A stretch of DNA of 64,000 bases from Erysipelotrichaceae bacterium (GCA_015058985.1 SVBH01000006.1:1-64000), one strand, 5' to 3'; counted from the stretch's first letter, positions 24,097-33,082 are shown. The notes: generated by a model from the sequence alone, not told the origin. A program made the numbers and translations.

Positions 24097-25279
24097 CTAA
24101 ATGCTCCTTGCATATTTTTTTAAAAACATTTCCTCTTTCTTCATAATTTTTAAATTGATCATAACTAGAAGTAGCAGGTGAAAACAACACTGTCCTTACC
24201 CCTTTTAAATTAGCAAAAACTGCTTTCATTACTTCTTGAAGGTTTTGATATTTATAAGGAGTTTTAATTTTATCTTTGATTTGCCCAAAAACATAAGGAT
24301 GATATTTTTCTAACTTGGAATAATCAAGATTCTTATCCTTTCCTCCAACAATTAAAAGAACTTTATGCTTAAATACTTTTAAAGATGTTAAAGTAGCTTC
24401 GACTGAAGTTGCTTTTGAATCATTAATAAATAAACACTTACCACATTTTCCTACTATTTCTAAACGATGAGGTAAGGGATTAAAGTTATATATGCTATCC
24501 TCGATTTCTTTTCTTTCAATTTGAAAATACTCTCCTAGATAATACGCTACTTTTATATTGTTTAAATTGTGATTTCCTTTTAACAATAACTTACTTTTTC
24601 TTATCTTTATTTTATACTTTGATAAATCTATTACATCTTTCTTATTTATAAGCGCTTTATCTATTTCTTTGTTATCTAAAAAAGTCAAAAACAAATCATC
24701 TTTTTTTCTATTTTGAAGAATGTTTAATTTAGAATTGTAATAATAAGATAAATTATAAACACTATCTAAATGATTAGGACATAAAGAAGTGATGATAGAA
24801 ACATTTAAATGAAGTTTATCAATATCTTCAAGTTGGAAACTAGATAACTCTAAAACAACCATATCTCCATCTTGTAATTTATCAAGAATACTAATAAATG
24901 GTATTCCTATATTTCCTGCTTTATACACTTGATATCTTGATGATAAAACAGAACAAATAAGTTCTACTGTAGTTGTTTTTCCATTGCTTCCCGTTACTCC
25001 AATTAGAGTAACTTTTTTATTTAAAAAGCGATAAGCCAATTCAATTTCACTTATCATTTTCATTCTCATTTTTTTCAGGTATTTATATGTCTTACTATGA
25101 ACACTTACTCCTGGACTTCTTACTACACAATAGTATTCTTCCTTCTTTACATCATCTATACTAATCGTGGACTCTTTTTCGTTATCACTGATAACTTTTA
25201 CTTCATATCCCTTTTTAATTAAAAACTGTTCTACTGCCTTATTTGTTAGGCCATATCCTAATAATAAAAACTTTTTCAT
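24086..25279 (-). CDS. murD: UDP-MurNAc-Ala:D-Glu ligase MurD
   Basis: MurD adds D-glutamate to UDP-MurNAc-L-Ala. The protein has 397 residues. The ATP motif GVTGSNGKTTTVELI lies near residues 105-119, ELSSFQLE near 155, and the C-terminal domain has LIVGGKDKNLDY. I start it at ATG 25279, which overlaps the mraY stop as ATGA; an upstream start at 25363 would add 28 residues inside mraY. The SD is weak, so translation should be coupled to mraY. Confidence 0.95.
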   Translation of the reverse strand: MKKFLLLGYGLTNKAVEQFLIKKGYEVKVISDNEKESTISIDDVKKEEYYCVVRSPGVSVHSKTYKYLKKMRMKMISEIELAYRFLNKKVTLIGVTGSNGKTTTVELICSVLSSRYQVYKAGNIGIPFISILDKLQDGDMVVLELSSFQLEDIDKLHLNVSIITSLCPNHLDSVYNLSYYYNSKLNILQNRKKDDLFLTFLDNKEIDKALINKKDVIDLSKYKIKIRKSKLLLKGNHNLNNIKVAYYLGEYFQIERKEIEDSIYNFNPLPHRLEIVGKCGKCLFINDSKATSVEATLTSLKVFKHKVLLIVGGKDKNLDYSKLEKYHPYVFGQIKDKIKTPYKYQNLQEVMKAVFANLKGVRTVLFSPATSSYDQFKNYEERGNVFKKICKEHLDEK

Positions 25280-26253
25280 CCTAGAACACCCGCTGCTACT
25301 GCAACTATCGCTAAGATTATCCCAACTAACCAAAAGACCATAACTACTTTCCATTCTGGCCATCCCATCTTTTCAAAATGATGATGGATAGGAGTCATAA
25401 GAAATACTCTTTTTCCTGTTGTTTGAAAAGAAACAACTTGAATGATTACAGAGATAGTCTCTAAAACAAAGATTAAACCTGCAATTAAAAGAATTAAAGG
25501 TTTATTAAGAATAATGGCTGTGGTACCAAGTAATGCCCCTAATGGTAAAGAACCTACATCTCCCATGAAAATCTTGGCTGGATGGATATTAAAGCATAAA
25601 AAACCTAGTAAGGAACCTACTTGTGTTATCAAAAATAAAGCTAAATAAAACTGATTTGATATTAAAGAAATCATAATTAGGGGTATTAAAGCAATTATAC
25701 ATAACCCTGACGCTAGTCCATCTAGTCCATCAGTAAGATTGAAAGCATTTGCACTTCCTACTATGATAAAGACAATCGCAGGAATTGTTAAAATTCCTAA
25801 TGTTAATTCTTTTCCATTTAAAGAAAATGAAAGAAGATTATTAATATCAATATTTTTTGAAATTACTACAAGTCCCCAAATAACAAAGAAAGTTTCTAAA
25901 AGTAATCTTAATTTACCACTTATTCCTCGATAAGACTTTAGCTTTAATTTGGAATAATCATCGACAAATCCTACTAAAAAGAATCCTAAATAGATGACCA
26001 ATAAAGTTATTATTTCCTTAGGAAGTGAATCTTTAAATGTAAGCGCTAAAAAAATTATTATAGTAGATATAACAATAGGAACTCCTCCCATTGTAGGAGT
26101 ACCATTTTTGATAATATGATTATCCAAATAATTTCTTTCTTGTTGTCCTACCCTTGAAGATTTGATTTTTCTTTTAACTAAAAATGATGAAAGAAAAAAA
26201 GATAAAAGTAATCCTAAGACTAGTCTTAAAAACTCTAATGTTCTTGGATCCAC
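25276..26253 (-). CDS. mraY: Phospho-MurNAc-pentapeptide transferase MraY
   Basis: MraY makes lipid I from UDP-MurNAc-pentapeptide and undecaprenyl phosphate. The 325-residue protein has about ten membrane spans and the motifs GTPTMGG, FVDDYSKL, NAFNLTDGLDGLA, FMGDVGSLPLGA and MTPIHHHFE. It begins with GTG 26253, seven bases after AAGGATGTGG, and overlaps murE by 19 bases. It ends in TGA, which shows that TGA is a stop codon in this organism. Confidence 0.97.
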   Translation of the reverse strand: MDPRTLEFLRLVLGLLLSFFLSSFLVKRKIKSSRVGQQERNYLDNHIIKNGTPTMGGVPIVISTIIIFLALTFKDSLPKEIITLLVIYLGFFLVGFVDDYSKLKLKSYRGISGKLRLLLETFFVIWGLVVISKNIDINNLLSFSLNGKELTLGILTIPAIVFIIVGSANAFNLTDGLDGLASGLCIIALIPLIMISLISNQFYLALFLITQVGSLLGFLCFNIHPAKIFMGDVGSLPLGALLGTTAIILNKPLILLIAGLIFVLETISVIIQVVSFQTTGKRVFLMTPIHHHFEKMGWPEWKVVMVFWLVGIILAIVAVAAGVLG

Positions 26254-27629
26254 GAAGTTACCACATCCTTATCATTTAAAGGAATACTTTTATCTTTAAT
26301 TTTTAAATTACTTTCATGTCCTCTACCTAAAATTAAAAGAATTTCATTCTTATCCAAACTTTCAAGGGCCATTTCAATTGCTTTTTGACGATTTATTTGT
26401 TCAATAATTTTTTCCTTATGAGTTATTCCTTCTTTTATTTGGTCCAAAATTAATTGTTCATTCTCACTTCTAGCATTATCGTCTGTTAGGAAAATTACAT
26501 CTGCATAATCATCTGCTATTTTTCCCATAATAGGTCGCTTTCCTTTATCTCTATCTCCTCCACAACCAAAAACTACTTTTAATTTTTTATACTTAAAGGT
26601 ACTTATCTCTTCAAATACTTTTTTAAAAGCATCGGGAGAATGTGCAAAATCTATTATAATTAAATTACTTTTGTGTTTTATAATTTCCATTCTACCCTTA
26701 ACACATGGTAAAAGTTTTATTTGTTTTAAAATCTTCCTATCTTCATTTAATATCTCTTTAGCAGTTAAATAAATCGCTAGTAAATTGTAAACGTTAAATT
26801 TCCCAATGAAAGATGATTTTAAGGTTCCATCTATGAACTTAAAATAGATTTTTTCTCTATAGTTTAATTTTTTTATTCCATTAACATTATTACTAATTCC
26901 ATATAATATTTTTTTAGCTTTACAATCTTTTTCCATAAAAGAACAATAAGAATCATCTACATTAAATACAGCAAAACTGTTTTCTCTTAAATTATCAAAT
27001 AAACTTTTTTTCGTTAAAGCATAATTATCAAAAGTTTTATGATAATCTAAATGATCTTGAGTTAAATTAGTGTAAATCGCACCATAAAAATTAATTCCTT
27101 CCACTCTTTTTTGCGCTAATGCGTGGGAACTTACTTCCATAAAAACGTATTCAATACCTTGCTTATATGCTTCTTGAATTAAAGAAAGATTAGTTATTAA
27201 AGAGGGTGTTGTATTCTTTAATATGATCTCTTTATTTAAATAAAAACCTCCTAATGTACCAATATACAAACTAGGATAACCTAATCGGTTAAAAAGCGTA
27301 TATAAAGAATATGAAATGGTAGTTTTACCATTTGTACCAGTTACTCCTACTACTTTAATTTTATTTGTTATATTTCCAAAAAAATGATGAATAATTTGAT
27401 AATACCTATTTTCTAAATTATTTATAAATAACGTTTTTTTGTTAGAACTTTTAAAAGAAGTTAATATAAAAATTGCTTTCCCTAAAACTTCTTTTGTCAA
27501 ATATTCTTTATTCAAACAAATATACAAAGTTCCATCTTTTACTTCTCTACTATCAAGACTAATGTCTTTCACTTCTAAGTCTAATTTTGAATCTACCTCT
27601 ACAACTTCCAACAATTCTTTAAGTCTCAT
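26235..27629 (-). CDS. murE: UDP-MurNAc-tripeptide ligase MurE
   Basis: MurE adds the third amino acid of the peptidoglycan stem. The 464-residue protein has the ATP motif GVTGTNGKTT (about 93-102), EVSSHALAQ (about 167) and a C-terminal ligase domain with GCGGDRDKGKRP. The substrate motif reads DNARSE where meso-diaminopimelate enzymes have DNPR and lysine enzymes lack the Arg. This suggests diaminopimelate as substrate. AGAGGTGA precedes the ATG at 27629. It heads the murE-mraY-murD-ftsW-murG-murB-ftsQ run. Confidence 0.95.
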   Translation of the reverse strand: MRLKELLEVVEVDSKLDLEVKDISLDSREVKDGTLYICLNKEYLTKEVLGKAIFILTSFKSSNKKTLFINNLENRYYQIIHHFFGNITNKIKVVGVTGTNGKTTISYSLYTLFNRLGYPSLYIGTLGGFYLNKEIILKNTTPSLITNLSLIQEAYKQGIEYVFMEVSSHALAQKRVEGINFYGAIYTNLTQDHLDYHKTFDNYALTKKSLFDNLRENSFAVFNVDDSYCSFMEKDCKAKKILYGISNNVNGIKKLNYREKIYFKFIDGTLKSSFIGKFNVYNLLAIYLTAKEILNEDRKILKQIKLLPCVKGRMEIIKHKSNLIIIDFAHSPDAFKKVFEEISTFKYKKLKVVFGCGGDRDKGKRPIMGKIADDYADVIFLTDDNARSENEQLILDQIKEGITHKEKIIEQINRQKAIEMALESLDKNEILLILGRGHESNLKIKDKSIPLNDKDVVTSWIQEH

Positions 27630-27671
27630 AGTTCACCTCTATCAATTCAATATATGAATTTAGAGTAACCA

Positions 27672-27866
27672 TTAGACCTTTCTAGATTTATTTAATAAAG
27701 AGTAATATAAATACCATGATGATTCCCGTATTGGGTATATTGTTCCATTTTCAAAATACAAAAGTAAAGCAGGTTTAATATTATGGTATTCTTCCACATA
27801 CTCATACCCTATCAGTTTTCCTTCTTTGATTTTTTTCTTTATATTATTATGGTACGAATAATACAT
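27672..27866 (-). CDS. Small hypothetical protein, 64 aa
   Basis: This small gene lies between the terminator at 27911-27937 and murE. ATG 27866 follows AGGTGATT; the in-frame codons upstream lack an SD. The product begins MYYSYHNNIKKKIKEGKL and is rich in Tyr, with a predicted beta-rich centre (IKPALLLYFENGTIYPI). I do not recognise it. It could be a small DNA- or RNA-binding protein, but no motif supports a function. Confidence 0.6.
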   Translation of the reverse strand: MYYSYHNNIKKKIKEGKLIGYEYVEEYHNIKPALLLYFENGTIYPIRESSWYLYYSLLNKSRKV

Positions 27867-27909
27867 ATAATCACCTAGTGTATTATTAACCAGAAATATT
27901 ATAACAAAC

Positions 27910-27937
27910 AAAAAAAGATTGAAATTTGTTCAATCTT
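27910..27937 (-). terminator. Intrinsic terminator inside the dcw cluster
   Basis: The stem AGATTGAA/TTCAATCT is followed on the minus strand by seven T, after the stop of the 27940-28521 gene. It splits the early dcw genes from the murE run. Confidence 0.85.
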
Positions 27938-27939
27938 CT

Positions 27940-28521
27940 TTATTTATACTCTAATAATTCAAGTATTTTTTTAAAGTTGTAAGGGTATGAATTAATTCCA
28001 TGATATTTTTTTACTTTTTTAGAATTATCAAAATAAAATTTTAATTCCCAACTTGTACCATCCAATGTATTAGGGTTTACATATATATTCTTCCATTCCC
28101 CTATATTTAATTCTTTTAACTTATTTAAAAATGTTTTTTTATTCTTTTTGATAATTTCTACATCAAAGTTTAATTGGCTTTGATTAAATATAGATACTCC
28201 CTCTTTATAAACTTCACAACAAATTGTTTTAGGTAAGGATGACTTACTATGAATGGTCAATTCTAAATTAGAAATATGATCTAATACATCATTAAAGTTT
28301 TTAATTCTTCCCATACTTTTAAAATTAGGGCATTGAGGACCAAAATCTTCTAATTCATTAATGCAACTTAAAATTTCTTTTTCATACTTTTTTATTCTTT
28401 CTATATTTTCATTATAATAATTATGATATAAATCCTGTTCATTTTCTTCTTTTAGAAATTGTGTTATAGAAATTAATTTTCTTATACGTTTTCTGTAGTA
28501 AATTGCTTGCAAATCATCCAT
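27940..28521 (-). CDS. Hypothetical protein, 193 aa
   Basis: The N-terminal 70 residues look like a coiled, charged helical region; the rest looks alpha/beta. The C-terminal part (DGTSWELKFYFDNSKKVKKY, then GINSYPYNFKKILELLE) resembles a domain seen in uncharacterised Firmicutes proteins that end in a similar SNAYP..F pattern, but I cannot name it. GGGGTAAT precedes the ATG at 28521. It lies between the penicillin-binding protein and murE and has a terminator. No function is proposed. Confidence 0.7.
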   Translation of the reverse strand: MDDLQAIYYRKRIRKLISITQFLKEENEQDLYHNYYNENIERIKKYEKEILSCINELEDFGPQCPNFKSMGRIKNFNDVLDHISNLELTIHSKSSLPKTICCEVYKEGVSIFNQSQLNFDVEIIKKNKKTFLNKLKELNIGEWKNIYVNPNTLDGTSWELKFYFDNSKKVKKYHGINSYPYNFKKILELLEYK

Positions 28522-28609
28522 ATTTATTACCCCTTTTTATCATTATATCATATTACTAATAAATATAATATTAACTCGTTATGAAAAAGATTGGTTTCCT
28601 AATCAATTT

Positions 28610-30511
28610 CTACCCTAACATAATTAAAACTGTTCCTCCATCATCTACATAGTTACCAGGTGATGGCAATTGATCTATAACGATATTTCCTTCTCCAATA
28701 AAGGTGAATTTCAAGTTTTGTGATTTTACTTTTGATTTATCAAATCCTATGTAATTTGGTATTTCTATTTCTTTTATATCCATCCAAGTATAATCTTTTG
28801 TTAATTCGTTTTTTTGTTTTTTAATTCCCATATAAGGTAAGATTTCACTTAACATTTTTTGCATTATTGGTCCAATGGTAGTACCTCCATATTGAATGGT
28901 ACTTTTTGGTGCATCCATAGCTATATATAAAACTAACTGTGGATCATTAATTGGTGATACTGTAATCATAGAAAGAATATACTCAGTATCCGAGTATTTA
29001 CCATCAACTACTTTTTGACTTGTCCCTGTTTTAGAACCTATTCTATATCCTTCAATATAAGCCTTCCTTCCGCTTCCTAGTGCTGTTACGTGTTCCAGGG
29101 CATCTCTCATTAAAGATGATGTTTCCTGACTTATTACCCTATCTTTAATAGTGGTTTCTCTTTCATAAATAACATCATTAGTAGAGGTATGAATAATAGA
29201 TTTAACAATATAAGGTTCTAATAGATAACCTCCATTTACTAAAGCTGCATAGGCATTGACTAGCTGAATAGCAGAACTAGATATTCCCTGTCCAAATGAT
29301 GATGTTGCTTGTTCTAATGCCCCATAGTATTCTTTTTGAAAAAGAATACCTGTTGTTTCTCCTACAATGTCTATTCCAGTTTTGCTACCAAATCCAAATT
29401 TGGTAATATATTCATACATTTTATCATTTCCTAGTCGATTGCTTATTTCCACCATCCCAGGGTTTGAGGAGTTTTGTAATACTTCTAAAAAGGTTTGAAG
29501 TCCATGTCCTCCTTTTTTCCAAGATTTGATGGTAAATCCTTCGACATTAACAGTTCCTGAGTCATAATAAGTATCTTTATACATATCAAATTTCTTTTCT
29601 TCTAACCCTGCAGCAAATATTACACCTTTGAAGGTTGAACCTGGCTCAAAACTCTTCCAAATTGGTAAATTTTGATTGTATATAGAACTATCATATTTTT
29701 GATATTCATTTGGATTATAATTTGGATAAGAAGCAATTGCTCTTATTTCTCCTGTGTTAGGATTCATCGCTAAAGCTAAAATTGATTCAGGATTATATTT
29801 TAAATAGGCATTAGATAATTCTCTTTCTACTATTTGCTGTATTCCTAAATCTATCGTTAACTGTAAAGACATGCCACTACTAGGAAAGACCAGTTCACTT
29901 GCATATGAGTTAAATAAACCACCTTTCGCGTCCATTATATAATTTAAATTACCATTTTTTCCTTTTAGATATTGTTCATATTTATTCTCAATTCCTGCTA
30001 GTCCTTGGTTATCTAATCCTACAAAACCTATTGTATGGGATAATAAATTATTATAAGGATAGTATCTCATACTATCTTGTATCAGATATACTCCTTTTAA
30101 ATCCAAGGAATCAATAGTTTTTGCCTGTTGTATGCTTATTTGTTTACCTTCTGGGTAAATCTTTACAATAGATGCTTTTTTAGTTATTTTCTTAAAAATT
30201 ATATCGTATTCAACTTGTAAAATATTAGCTAAATACTTAGCAGTATTTTCTTTATCTTTTATTTGAAAAGGAATTACTGCTACTGACATAACTGGTTGAT
30301 TTATGACAAGAGGAGATCCATTGCAATCATAAATAATTCCTCGTGGCGCTTCTATTGGAAAACTTCTTTGCCAGCTTTCTAGTGCTTTGCTAGCTAGTTC
30401 ATTACTTTTATATAGTTGTAAATATGCTAGTTTAAAAGAGATAAGAAAAAAGGAAAAAATAATTATTATTTTGAAAATTTTAATACGATAAATACTTTTA
30501 TATTCCTGCAT
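28610..30511 (-). CDS. Class B penicillin-binding protein with one PASTA domain (SpoVD/FtsI type)
   Basis: This transpeptidase cross-links peptidoglycan. The 633-residue protein starts at ATG 30511 after GGTGAT. It has one N-terminal membrane span (about 12-32), a dimerisation domain and a transpeptidase domain with STFK (292-295), SSN (348-350) and KTGT (494-497). A single C-terminal PASTA domain (about 575-633) follows. One PASTA domain and the nearby ftsW/spoVE resemble B. subtilis SpoVD, while PBP2B has two. No second class B gene is in the cluster, so this protein may act in both division and sporulation. Confidence 0.9.
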   Translation of the reverse strand: MQEYKSIYRIKIFKIIIIFSFFLISFKLAYLQLYKSNELASKALESWQRSFPIEAPRGIIYDCNGSPLVINQPVMSVAVIPFQIKDKENTAKYLANILQVEYDIIFKKITKKASIVKIYPEGKQISIQQAKTIDSLDLKGVYLIQDSMRYYPYNNLLSHTIGFVGLDNQGLAGIENKYEQYLKGKNGNLNYIMDAKGGLFNSYASELVFPSSGMSLQLTIDLGIQQIVERELSNAYLKYNPESILALAMNPNTGEIRAIASYPNYNPNEYQKYDSSIYNQNLPIWKSFEPGSTFKGVIFAAGLEEKKFDMYKDTYYDSGTVNVEGFTIKSWKKGGHGLQTFLEVLQNSSNPGMVEISNRLGNDKMYEYITKFGFGSKTGIDIVGETTGILFQKEYYGALEQATSSFGQGISSSAIQLVNAYAALVNGGYLLEPYIVKSIIHTSTNDVIYERETTIKDRVISQETSSLMRDALEHVTALGSGRKAYIEGYRIGSKTGTSQKVVDGKYSDTEYILSMITVSPINDPQLVLYIAMDAPKSTIQYGGTTIGPIMQKMLSEILPYMGIKKQKNELTKDYTWMDIKEIEIPNYIGFDKSKVKSQNLKFTFIGEGNIVIDQLPSPGNYVDDGGTVLIMLG

Positions 30512-30556
30512 TATAATCACCAATCAAATATATGTTTTACTTTAATGTTTTAGTAA

Positions 30557-30579
30557 TAAAAAAAGAGGGTTATCCCTCT
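30557..30579 (-). terminator. Intrinsic terminator of the HAD gene
   Basis: The stem AGAGGG/CCCTCT with a 4-base loop is followed on the minus strand by seven T; it overlaps the stop at 30570. Confidence 0.8.
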
Positions 30580-31274
30580 AAATTCTTTTTAATCACATCT
30601 TTAATATTCTCAAACTTTATATAAGTTATCCCTTCTTTTTCAGGATAGGAGTTGTTTTCAAGTACGTAAGGTTTGATTCCAACTTTAAAAGATGCTATTC
30701 CATCTTCTTCCAGACTGTTTCCAATCATGATAACTTCTTCAGGTTTTAACCCTAGTTTATTTAATAATTCTTGATAGTAGTTAGGATTTGGTTTACAAAA
30801 TGATGAATTCGAATAATTAGTGATATAATCAAAATCTTCTTTTTTAAGTCCTACGAAAGCCATTCTAGTTAAAACTGCTTCAACAGGAAATAAAGGATTA
30901 GTTGCTAAAATTATTTTCAAGTTTGTCGTTTTTAAATATTTAAACAAATCTTCTAAATAAGGATTATCATAACAATGTTTCTTTACTCCTTTAAATTCAT
31001 CAAGATAAAAAGCATCAAAAACCACTTTATCTTTTATTTTATCTTCTCCATAAACGCTTGTATAAAAATTCCAAAAAGCTTGCTCATTTGTCATAGAACC
31101 ATCGTTAGTTACCATTTTTTTAGTTCCACCCCAAATAGTTTTAACAAAATCATCCTTTTTATGCCCATAATTAGATGCTTTATCCGCCAACAGGGAAAAA
31201 TACTCTTTTGCAAACAAATCCTCATTCATTGGTAATAAAGTGCTATCTAAATCAAAAAATACCGCTTTAAGCAT
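30570..31274 (-). CDS. HAD-superfamily phosphohydrolase
   Basis: The 234-residue protein shows the HAD motifs FFDLDSTLLP (motif I, nucleophile Asp at residue 8), LATNP (motif II), KPNPNYY (motif III Lys) and MIGNSLEEDGIASFKVG (motif IV, weakened: the usual GD is GN). A four-helix cap follows motif I, as in the YjjG or phosphoglycolate phosphatase type. AAGGAGG precedes the ATG at 31274. It sits between ftsL and the penicillin-binding protein, where no HAD gene is usual. The substrate is unknown. Confidence 0.85.
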   Translation of the reverse strand: MLKAVFFDLDSTLLPMNEDLFAKEYFSLLADKASNYGHKKDDFVKTIWGGTKKMVTNDGSMTNEQAFWNFYTSVYGEDKIKDKVVFDAFYLDEFKGVKKHCYDNPYLEDLFKYLKTTNLKIILATNPLFPVEAVLTRMAFVGLKKEDFDYITNYSNSSFCKPNPNYYQELLNKLGLKPEEVIMIGNSLEEDGIASFKVGIKPYVLENNSYPEKEGITYIKFENIKDVIKKNLEG

Positions 31275-31327
31275 TTTTGTTCCTCCTTAATGAATTAATG
31301 TATATATTCTATCAAATTTCATAAATA

Positions 31328-31352
31328 AAAAAACAGGTCTTATTCACCTGTT
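31328..31352 (-). terminator. Intrinsic terminator after ftsL
   Basis: The stem AACAGGT/ACCTGTT is followed on the minus strand by seven T and overlaps the last ftsL codons. Confidence 0.8.
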
Positions 31353-31579
31353 TTCATTATTGTATCTTTCAATAGACTATATTGCTTATTTAAATTATTA
31401 TTTTCATCTAATAAAGCAACATTTTCTTCTTTTAAAGAAGCATTCACACTAGATATTTTATTTGATGAAGGTTTGACTAAAGTCATAGTTACAACCATTA
31501 AAATAGCGCTTAAAACACCTAAATATCTAGCAATGTAATCAAACTTTGTTTTGTTTCTTCTTTTAATGATTTGTTTCAT
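31340..31579 (-). CDS. ftsL: FtsL-like cell division protein
   Basis: FtsL is a small bitopic protein that joins DivIC/FtsB and FtsQ at the septum. This 79-residue protein has a basic cytoplasmic start (MKQIIKRRNKTKFDYIARY), one membrane span (about 20-36) and a leucine/asparagine-rich coiled coil (about 45-75). It is shorter than B. subtilis FtsL (117), and identity is weak; the call rests on architecture and on its place between rsmH and the penicillin-binding protein. GGAGGG overlaps the end of rsmH. Confidence 0.8.
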   Translation of the reverse strand: MKQIIKRRNKTKFDYIARYLGVLSAILMVVTMTLVKPSSNKISSVNASLKEENVALLDENNNLNKQYSLLKDTIMKTGE

Positions 31580-31581
31580 AA

Positions 31582-32517
31582 CTATCCCTCCATTACTCTT
31601 TCTATTATTCTTAATTTTGCACTATGTGATCTATTGTTTTCTTCCAACTCCTTATCACTAGGCAAAATTGGTTTTTTATTTATTAATTTAAACTTAGCTT
31701 TTTCATCTGTTAATAAGAAAGGTTGATTCTTATTCCAACTAACTGTAGAAGCTTCATTAAATATTTCTTTTACAATTCTATCTTCCAAAGAATGGAAAGT
31801 TATAACACAACATCTTCCTCCAACTTTCAGTAAATCCAAAGCATCTTTTAAAGCAGTTTTTAGAACTTCTAATTCTTGGTTCACTTCAATTCTGATAGCT
31901 TGGAATACTTTCTTAGCAGGATGCTTATCCCTTAAATCTTTCTTTGGATAACAACTCTTTATGATATCGACTAACTCAAACGTTGTTTCAATAGGTTTGT
32001 TTTTTCTGACTTCTACAATTTTAGAAGCTATTCTGTTACCATATTTTTCTTCTCCATAGACGAAGAATATTTTACTTAATTTCTCTAATGGATATGTATT
32101 AATTACTTGATAAGCATCTAAATTTGATGAAGTATCCATTCTCATATCAAGTCTTGCATCTTCTCTATAAGAAAAACCTCTATCCTTAGTATCAAGTTGC
32201 ACTGAGGAGACACCTAAATCAAAGAGAATTCCATCTATCTTCTTAATTCCAAGTTTTTCTAACTCATCTTTTAAGTAAGAGAAATTCTTGTGTATCAAAT
32301 TAAATTGGGGAGATGAATTTGATAACTTTTGTCTCGATGCCTCTATTGCAACTTCATCTTGATCAAAGCCAATTAAATGGCCTGATTCGCTTAGGTGTTC
32401 ACAAATTTTAGAACTATGCCCTGCTCCACCAATAGTAGCATCAACATATATTCCATCTTGCTTAATGTTTAATCCCTCCAACACTTCTTTTAACAACACA
32501 CTATAGTGATTAAACAT
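31582..32517 (-). CDS. rsmH: 16S rRNA (cytosine-1402-N4)-methyltransferase RsmH
   Basis: RsmH methylates C1402 of 16S rRNA using SAM. The 311-residue protein starts at ATG 32517, after GGGTGA; the GTG at 32526 is part of that SD. Motifs are YVDATIGGAGHSSKI (SAM-binding), GILFDLGVSSVQLD, RGFSYREDARLDMRMD and ITFHSLEDRIVK. It overlaps mraZ by eight bases. Confidence 0.97.
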   Translation of the reverse strand: MFNHYSVLLKEVLEGLNIKQDGIYVDATIGGAGHSSKICEHLSESGHLIGFDQDEVAIEASRQKLSNSSPQFNLIHKNFSYLKDELEKLGIKKIDGILFDLGVSSVQLDTKDRGFSYREDARLDMRMDTSSNLDAYQVINTYPLEKLSKIFFVYGEEKYGNRIASKIVEVRKNKPIETTFELVDIIKSCYPKKDLRDKHPAKKVFQAIRIEVNQELEVLKTALKDALDLLKVGGRCCVITFHSLEDRIVKEIFNEASTVSWNKNQPFLLTDEKAKFKLINKKPILPSDKELEENNRSHSAKLRIIERVMEG

Positions 32518-32947
32518 CTTTTTCACCCATTTCCAATTTCTCAGCTATTTCCTCGAAATCTTCACTAGCACTTTCGTAATAAGAATCCCATCTATCTTTA
32601 GCCCATATTTCGATATGATCAAGGCTTCCTATTACCACACACTCTTTGCTTACTCCCGCTTCTTTGAGCAAGTTTGAAGGAAGATTGATTCTACCTTGTT
32701 TATCAAACTCACACTCAGAGGCACTACCAACTATTACTCTGATATGCTTTCTAGCATCCATCCTATTAGTAGGTAATTTGTTTAAACTGGTAAGAAAAGA
32801 TTCCCATTCTTCTGTGGAGTAAACAGAAATACATCCATCGAATCCTTTAGTAGCAATTACCGTTTCATTTAATTTCTCACGGAATTTCGCAGGAATGATG
32901 ATACGTCCTTTGGGATCTATATTATGATTGAATTGTCCCATGAACAT
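32510..32947 (-). CDS. mraZ: Transcriptional regulator MraZ
   Basis: MraZ represses the dcw cluster that it heads. The 145-residue protein consists of two AbrB-like halves, each with a DPKGRIIIPAKFRE or DKQGRINLPSNLLKE signature. Three direct repeats of AAAGTGG stand between its promoter and its start (32958-32984), matching the known MraZ operator, so autoregulation is likely. ATG 32947 follows GGGTGAT by about seven bases. Confidence 0.97.
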   Translation of the reverse strand: MFMGQFNHNIDPKGRIIIPAKFREKLNETVIATKGFDGCISVYSTEEWESFLTSLNKLPTNRMDARKHIRVIVGSASECEFDKQGRINLPSNLLKEAGVSKECVVIGSLDHIEIWAKDRWDSYYESASEDFEEIAEKLEMGEKDV

Positions 32948-32957
32948 ATTTCATCAC

Positions 32958-32984
32958 CCACTTTCTACCACTTTCTACCACTTT
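32958..32984 (-). promoter_or_regulatory. MraZ operator: three AAAGTGG direct repeats
   Basis: On the minus strand AAAGTGG occurs three times with a 10-base period, one helical turn apart, between the -10 box and the mraZ SD. This is the layout of MraZ-binding repeats in other bacteria, including Mollicutes. Confidence 0.85.
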
Positions 32985-32992
32985 ATGACCTT

Positions 32993-33021
32993 ATTATATA
33001 TAATAATTCACTATTTGTAAA
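32993..33021 (-). promoter_or_regulatory. mraZ promoter
   Basis: A -35 TTTACA (33016-33021) and a perfect -10 TATAAT (32993-32998) are separated by 17 bases. The MraZ boxes lie just downstream, over the expected start of transcription. Confidence 0.85.
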
Positions 33022-33043
33022 CCCTTTTTAGATAAAAAAAGAC

Positions 33044-33072
33044 AAAAAAAATATGCAGTGTTTTTCTGCATA
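33044..33072 (-). terminator. Intrinsic terminator of the flippase-like gene
   Basis: The stem TATGCAG/CTGCATA is followed on the minus strand by eight T, just after the stop at 33083. Confidence 0.85.
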
Positions 33073-33082
33073 CTTTTTTATC

